In this document: one piece after another, positions 6,118 to 9,997 of the stretch
Position numbering within the stretch: the first letter of the stretch is position 1
How the letters are laid out: every line of letters begins with the position of its first letter
Assembly (NCBI GenBank): GCA_017463035.1
Contig: JAFTPY010000105.1
Location: 1-9,997 of the forward strand
DNA: 9,997 nucleotides
From: Lachnospiraceae bacterium
GTDB lineage: Bacteria; Bacillota; Clostridia; Lachnospirales; Lachnospiraceae
Direction: 5' to 3'
Translations under genes and position numbers: made by a program
Notes under the pieces: model-generated
Told to the model about the DNA's origin: nothing
The model's database searches: none
The model's input: only the letters and a program-made list of their open reading frames with translations

Positions 6118-6342
6118 ATGTTAGACCAGATCAAAGAACTTTTAGCAAACAGCCTCTCTATCGATGCAGACTCCATCACCGAAGCAAGCAGCTTCTCTGA
6201 TGACCTTGGTATCGACTCTCTCGATATCGTTGAGTTACTGATGAACGTAGAAGAAGAGTTCGGCGTTTCCATCGAGCCGGATCCGTCCATCGCTACCGTA
6301 GGCGACCTCATTGCAAAGATTGAGGAGCTTAAGAACAACTAA
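6118..6342 (+). CDS. acpP: Acyl carrier protein
   Basis: The 74-residue acidic protein carries growing acyl chains on a 4'-phosphopantetheine arm attached by holo-ACP synthase to Ser34. The site is seen as DLGIDSLDIVEL (29-40), with the DSL signature at 33-35. The four-helix pattern is complete, with recognition helix II running from the Ser through LLMNVEEEFGVSI (40-52), and the acidic surface is normal. The length matches bacterial ACPs (about 75-80). AAGGAG nine bases before the ATG is a good ribosome site, after a long spacer with potential hairpins. The fabK gene follows after only 13 bases. Its position between fabH and fabK supports a role in primary fatty acid synthesis rather than in a polyketide or other secondary pathway. 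Confidence 0.97.
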   Translation: MLDQIKELLANSLSIDADSITEASSFSDDLGIDSLDIVELLMNVEEEFGVSIEPDPSIATVGDLIAKIEELKNN

Positions 6343-6355
6343 GACGAGGTAAATT

Positions 6356-7306
6356 ATGATTCAATCGAAACTCTGTGATTTATTAGGAATTACCTACCCG
6401 GTTTTCCAGGGTGGTATGGCGTGGATTGCGGACGGCAAGCTTGCCGCTGCCGTATCGAACGCAGGCGGTCTTGGTATCATTTCCGCCATGAATGCCGATG
6501 CAAATTATCTTCGTGAGCAAATCAAGATTGCCCGCGAACTGACCGACAAGCCCTTCGGTGTGAACATCATGTTAATGAGTCCTCACGTTGCCGAGGTGGC
6601 ACAGGTTGTGGTAGAGGAAAAGGTAGCGGTGGTTACCACCGGCGCAGGAAGTCCGGCTCCTTACATGGAGGCTTGGCTTGCTGCAGGGATTAAGGTTATC
6701 CCGGTTATCGCCTCCGTTGCCATGGCAAAGAAAATGGAACAGTGCGGTGCTACCGCAGTGGTTGCCGAGGGTCAGGAATCCGGCGGTCACATCGGCGAGT
6801 TAACTACTATGGCTTTGGTTCCGCAGGTTTGTAGCGCAGTTTCCATTCCGGTACTTGCTGCCGGCGGTATTGCGGACGGCCGCGGTATGGCTGCTTCCTT
6901 CTGCCTGGGTGCGTGCGGTGTACAGTTAGGTACCCGTTTCCTCGTAGCTAAGGAGTGCTCCGTACATCAGAACTACAAGGACATGGTATTAAAGGCAAAC
7001 GATACTTCCACCATCACCACCGGAAGACGCTTCGGCGGAAATACCTGCCGTTGCATCAAGAACCCGTTCAGCCGTGGTTTCGCAAAAGTGGAGTACGCTC
7101 CGGAAACTACTGCGGAAATGGTTGCGGAGCTGGGTGTCGGCGGTCTTCGTAAGGCTGCCGTAGACGGTGATACCAAGGAGGGATGCTTCCTTGCCGGTCA
7201 GATTTCCGGTATGGTAAATAAGGAGCAGACCGCCGCAGAAATTGTGACAGAGCTCGTAACCGAATGCGAAGCTCTTTTGAAAGGAGTAACCGCATGGGTA
7301 AAATAG
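6356..7306 (+). CDS. fabK: Enoyl-[acyl-carrier-protein] reductase II (FabK, FMN-dependent)
   Basis: This 316-residue flavoprotein reduces trans-2-enoyl-ACP, the last step of each elongation cycle, using NAD(P)H and FMN. It shows the nitronate monooxygenase-like TIM barrel of the FabK family: PVFQGGMAWIADGKLAAAV near the start, SNAGGLGIIS (34-43), GVNIML (68-73), VAEGQESGGHIG (136-147), VLAAGGIADGRG (166-177) for flavin phosphate binding, and GVQLGTRF (188-195). His145 in GGHIG matches the important His144 of pneumococcal FabK. Length and order of motifs are normal. Its place directly after acpP and before fabD, with a ribosome site GAGGT at 6346-6350, distinguishes it from a nitronate monooxygenase. 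FabK enzymes are known to be insensitive to triclosan, unlike FabI; no fabI gene is in the window. The 3' end overlaps fabD by 13 bases. Confidence 0.93.
   Translation: MIQSKLCDLLGITYPVFQGGMAWIADGKLAAAVSNAGGLGIISAMNADANYLREQIKIARELTDKPFGVNIMLMSPHVAEVAQVVVEEKVAVVTTGAGSPAPYMEAWLAAGIKVIPVIASVAMAKKMEQCGATAVVAEGQESGGHIGELTTMALVPQVCSAVSIPVLAAGGIADGRGMAASFCLGACGVQLGTRFLVAKECSVHQNYKDMVLKANDTSTITTGRRFGGNTCRCIKNPFSRGFAKVEYAPETTAEMVAELGVGGLRKAAVDGDTKEGCFLAGQISGMVNKEQTAAEIVTELVTECEALLKGVTAWVK
7280..7286 (+). promoter_or_regulatory. fabD ribosome binding site inside the end of fabK
   Basis: AAAGGAG lies seven bases before the ATG at 7294 and within fabK. An upstream in-frame ATG at 7264 would add ten residues unlike FabD and has no ribosome site. 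The chosen start gives MGKIAFLFSGQGAQ, the standard FabD N-terminus, and suggests translational coupling to fabK. Confidence 0.85.
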
Positions 7307-8208
7307 CATTTTTATTTTCCGGTCAGGGTGCACAGCACCCTGGCATGGGAAAAGATTTATACGAAAACTTTAACGAAGTAGCTGAGCTCTTTGATAAAGC
7401 AGAAGCACTTCGTCCGGGCACCCTTGCCCAAATGTTTGAGGGAGACGAGGCAACGTTACGCGACACCGCGAACACCCAGCCGTGTCTCTATCTGGCAGAT
7501 TTGGCTGCCGCATTAGCAGTAAAGAATGCCGGCATTTCGCCGGATATGGTTGCAGGCTTTTCCTTAGGAGAGATTCCGGCTTTGGCATTTGCGGGAGCAT
7601 ATACTTCGGAGACCGGTTTTTCCATCGCCTGTGCAAGAGGCCGTCATATGGCAAAGGCCGCAGCGGAAGCTCCGGCAGGCATGGCAGCCGTTGTGAAGCT
7701 GCCGAACGAAACCGTAGAGGAGCTTGCCTCCCACTACGAGCATGTATATCCGGTAAATTACAACTGCACCGGACAGTTGGTATGCGCAGGAAGTACCGAA
7801 GAACTTCCGCAGTTTTATGAAGAAGTAAAGGCTGCAGGCGGTCGTGCCCTTCCTCTTAAGGTAGGCGGCGGATTCCATTCTCCGTTTATGACCCCGGCTG
7901 TAGCGGAATTTAGCAAGGATTTGGCAGGATTCGATATCAGTACCCCGTCTCTTCCGATTTACGCAAATCTGACCGCAGCTCCTTACGGCGATAACGTAAG
8001 AGAGACTATGTGTGCCCAGGTCAATCATCCGGTTCTCTGGGAAAAAATCATCCTTTCCATGGCAGAACAGGGTGTCACCACATTTATTGAAACCGGTGTC
8101 GGCAATACCTTACAGAAGCTTGTGGAAAAGATTGTTCCGGACGCAAAGGCATATGCCGTAGAAACCAAGGAACAGCTTGACAACGTTCTTGCCGAGCTGG
8201 GTAAATAG
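7294..8208 (+). CDS. fabD: Malonyl-CoA:ACP transacylase (FabD)
   Basis: The 304-residue enzyme moves malonyl from CoA to the phosphopantetheine arm of ACP and so supplies the extender for FabH and FabF. Key features are FSGQGAQHPGMG (8-19, Gln11 near the oxyanion hole), the nucleophile Ser90 in GFSLGE (88-93), Arg115 in ACARGRH, which would bind the malonyl carboxylate, and catalytic His195 in GGGFHSPFM. A C-terminal ETGVGNTLQKLV stretch is also typical. Length and layout are those of stand-alone FabD proteins. One oddity is Phe89 before the nucleophile, where the common motif is GHSLGE. The Ser-His pair and Arg are intact, so the enzyme should be active. fabD overlaps fabK by 13 bases and is followed 15 bases later by fabG. 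Confidence 0.95.
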   Translation: MGKIAFLFSGQGAQHPGMGKDLYENFNEVAELFDKAEALRPGTLAQMFEGDEATLRDTANTQPCLYLADLAAALAVKNAGISPDMVAGFSLGEIPALAFAGAYTSETGFSIACARGRHMAKAAAEAPAGMAAVVKLPNETVEELASHYEHVYPVNYNCTGQLVCAGSTEELPQFYEEVKAAGGRALPLKVGGGFHSPFMTPAVAEFSKDLAGFDISTPSLPIYANLTAAPYGDNVRETMCAQVNHPVLWEKIILSMAEQGVTTFIETGVGNTLQKLVEKIVPDAKAYAVETKEQLDNVLAELGK

Positions 8209-8223
8209 GGAAAGGAATTCAAC

Positions 8224-8973
8224 ATGGAAAATAATACATCTTTAAAAAATAAAGTTGCCGTCGTTACCGGCGGCTCCCGCGGCATCGGCCGTGCCGTTTG
8301 CGAAGCATTCTGCAAAAACGGTGCCGATGTGGCATTCTTAGACGCAGGAAGCATGGAGGTTGCGGAAGAAACCGTAGCTTACCTTACTCAGTTCGGTACC
8401 AAGGTAAAGGCATATCAGTGCGATATTTCCGATTTCGATAAGACCACGGAAGTGTTCAAGGAAATCCTTGCCGAGTTCGGTACCGTAGATATTTTAGTAA
8501 ACAACGCAGGTATTACCCGCGATAAGCTGCTTCTTTCCATGAAGCCGGAGGAGTTTACCTCCGTTATCGATATCAACCTGGTAGGCGCTTATAACACCGT
8601 AAAGCAGGTATATCCGGTGATGTTAAAGAAGCGTGCCGGAAAAATCATCAACGTCAGCTCCGTAGCCGGCGTAATGGGTAACCCGGGACAGACCAATTAC
8701 GCTGCATCCAAGGCCGGCTTAATCGGTTTTACCAAGTCCATCGCAAAGGAGCTGGGCAGCCGCGGTATCTGCTGTAACGCCATCGCTCCGGGCTTTGTAA
8801 GAACCCCGATGACCACTGCCTTTGCAGACAAGGAGGAATTTGTTAACGCAATTCCGATGAAGCGTTTCGCAGAGCCGGAGGAAATCGCAAACTTAGTATT
8901 GTTCCTGGCTTCTGACATGGCAAATTATATTACGGGCGAAGTCATCCGCATCGACGGCGGCATGGCAATGTAG
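8224..8973 (+). CDS. fabG: 3-oxoacyl-[acyl-carrier-protein] reductase (FabG)
   Basis: This 249-residue short-chain dehydrogenase reduces 3-ketoacyl-ACP to 3-hydroxyacyl-ACP. The Rossmann motif TGGSRGIG (15-22), NNAG (93-96), structural Asn118, catalytic Ser146 (NVSSVAG), Tyr159 and Lys163 (YAASK), PG and T motifs (APGFVRTPM, 188-196) and the C-terminal IRIDGGMAM all match FabG, as does the length. Cofactor signals are mixed. Arg19 in the glycine-rich loop is usual for NADPH enzymes, while Asp40 at the end of the second strand (VAFLD) sits where NAD(H)-preferring relatives have an Asp. The start is supported by AAAGGAA at 8211-8217. The TAG stop is part of the next gene's ribosome site, TAGGAGGAG. 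The surrounding fab genes make a role outside fatty acid synthesis unlikely. Confidence 0.95.
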   Translation: MENNTSLKNKVAVVTGGSRGIGRAVCEAFCKNGADVAFLDAGSMEVAEETVAYLTQFGTKVKAYQCDISDFDKTTEVFKEILAEFGTVDILVNNAGITRDKLLLSMKPEEFTSVIDINLVGAYNTVKQVYPVMLKKRAGKIINVSSVAGVMGNPGQTNYAASKAGLIGFTKSIAKELGSRGICCNAIAPGFVRTPMTTAFADKEEFVNAIPMKRFAEPEEIANLVLFLASDMANYITGEVIRIDGGMAM

Positions 8974-8986
8974 GAGGAGAAAGAGT

Positions 8987-9997
8987 ATGAGAAGAGTTGT
9001 TGTAACCGGTCTCGGCGCAGTGACCCCGATCGGAAATAATATGAACGAATATTGGAACGGTTTAGTTACCGGCGTAAACGGTATCGCACCGATTACCCGC
9101 TTTGACACCACGGATTTTAAGAGCAAGCTGGCGGCAGAGGTAAAGAACTTTGACCCGTCCGCAGTATTGGATAAGGGTACCGTACGTAAGACCGACCTTT
9201 ACACCCAGTACGCTCTCGTTTCCGCAGAGGAAGCAATGCAGGATTCCGGTATTGCCGGAAAGGTAGCCGAGGATGAGTTAGGCGTATACTTCGGTTCCGG
9301 TGTCGGCGGTATCGAAACCACCTTAGAGAACCACGAAGGCATTCTTGCAGGCGGACCGAAGAAGGTTTCCCCGCAGTTTGTTCCGAAGATGATTATCAAC
9401 ATTGCGGCAGGTCAGATTGCCATCCGCTTCAATGCTCACGGCAACGCTATGTGTATGTCCACAGCTTGTGCTACCGGTACTACCGCCATCGGCGAAGCAT
9501 ACCGTGCCATCAAGGACGGATATCTCACCGCAGCCATCTGCGGCGGTTCCGAGTCCTCCGTAAATCCGCTTTGTGTAGCAGGCTTTATTAACTGTATGGC
9601 ACTGTCCCAGGCAACGGACCCGAACGAGGCTTCTCTTCCGTTCGATTCCCGCCGCGCAGGCTTCGTATTAGGCGAAGGTGCAGCTACCCTCATCTTAGAG
9701 GAGTATGAGCACGCAGTTGCCCGCGGTGCAAAGATTTACGCAGAAATCTGCGGTTACGGCGCCACCTGTGATGCGCACCACATTACCGCTCCGGATCCGG
9801 AGGCTACCTATACCGCAAAGGCTATCGAAAAGGCTATGGCAGGTGTAGACTACACTACCGATTCCTTATACATCAACGCACACGGTACCGGTACCGCATT
9901 AAACGATGCTACCGAAACCACGGCATTCAAGCTTGCCTTCGGTGAAGAGGGTGCAAAGAAGGTAAAAATCAGCTCCACCAAGTCCATGACCGGTCAT
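8987..9997 (+). CDS. fabF: 3-oxoacyl-[acyl-carrier-protein] synthase II (FabF), 3' end beyond the window
   Basis: An open frame of 337 codons runs from ATG 8987 to the window edge without a stop; full FabF proteins are about 410 residues, so roughly 75 are missing. The enzyme elongates acyl-ACP with malonyl-ACP. The N-terminus MRRVVVTGLGAVTPIG, the nucleophile Cys161 in STACATGT, FVLGEGAA (226-233), His299 in NAHGTGT, Lys332 in STKSMTGH and His337, the last residue in the window, give the complete Cys-His-His set with its Lys. The sequence RRAGFVLGEG has Arg-Ala where RDGFV is common. The ribosome site AGGAGGAG (8972-8979) overlaps the fabG stop, so the two are tightly coupled. FabF is preferred over FabB because of the typical firmicute operon position and overall pattern. 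Downstream genes of such operons (biotin carboxyl carrier, FabZ, carboxylase subunits) are expected but not visible. Confidence 0.95.
   Translation, partial: MRRVVVTGLGAVTPIGNNMNEYWNGLVTGVNGIAPITRFDTTDFKSKLAAEVKNFDPSAVLDKGTVRKTDLYTQYALVSAEEAMQDSGIAGKVAEDELGVYFGSGVGGIETTLENHEGILAGGPKKVSPQFVPKMIINIAAGQIAIRFNAHGNAMCMSTACATGTTAIGEAYRAIKDGYLTAAICGGSESSVNPLCVAGFINCMALSQATDPNEASLPFDSRRAGFVLGEGAATLILEEYEHAVARGAKIYAEICGYGATCDAHHITAPDPEATYTAKAIEKAMAGVDYTTDSLYINAHGTGTALNDATETTAFKLAFGEEGAKKVKISSTKSMTGH

Noticed and set aside
7264..7293. Upstream ATG start for fabD
   Set aside because: The ten added residues are unlike FabD, and the ribosome site at 7280-7286 serves the ATG at 7294.

Overview
The window looks like part of a Firmicutes (Clostridia, most likely Lachnospiraceae) chromosome. 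The reasons are the strong AGGAGG-type ribosome binding sites, the A/T-rich spacers between moderately GC-rich genes, a cytosolic GH43 glycosidase, a dCache chemoreceptor, and a fatty acid synthesis operon that uses the flavin enoyl reductase FabK in the order fabH-acpP-fabK-fabD-fabG-fabF. The family assignment is inferred from gene content, not from a database match.

Layout: (1) Bases 1-1190 hold a promoter, one plus-strand GH43 glycosidase gene and a strong hairpin terminator. (2) Bases 1211-4749 hold four minus-strand genes. Read in the direction of transcription they are an ECF sigma factor, its overlapping zinc-finger anti-sigma factor, a CYTH triphosphatase-like protein, and a methyl-accepting chemotaxis protein. 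An extended -10 promoter lies before the sigma gene. A second one lies before the chemoreceptor gene, with its -35 box inside the end of the CYTH gene. The hairpin at 1159-1186 sits between the converging GH43 and chemoreceptor genes and may stop transcription from both sides. (3) Bases 4750-5023 are an A/T-rich divergent intergenic region. (4) From 5024 to the window edge runs the plus-strand type II fatty acid synthase operon: fabH, acpP, fabK, fabD, fabG and a fabF cut off by the window end just at its third catalytic residue.

How the genes work together: FabD loads malonyl groups onto the acyl carrier protein, FabH starts chains from acyl-CoA, FabF elongates them, FabG reduces the 3-keto group and FabK reduces the enoyl group. 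The dehydratase and acetyl-CoA carboxylase genes, if linked, would lie beyond the window. All visible catalytic residues of this pathway are intact. Genes from acpP onward are packed within 15 bases or overlap. The exception is a 140-base fabH-acpP spacer that is locally GC-rich and can fold two adjacent hairpins.

I see no mobile element, CRISPR array, tRNA, rRNA or clear horizontal-transfer signal, and nothing that amounts to a new system. The points worth a second look are modest: the fabH-acpP spacer, mixed cofactor signals in FabG, a GFSLGE nucleophile motif in FabD, the sigma/anti-sigma/CYTH/chemoreceptor grouping, and RsrA-like zinc ligand spacing in the anti-sigma factor.
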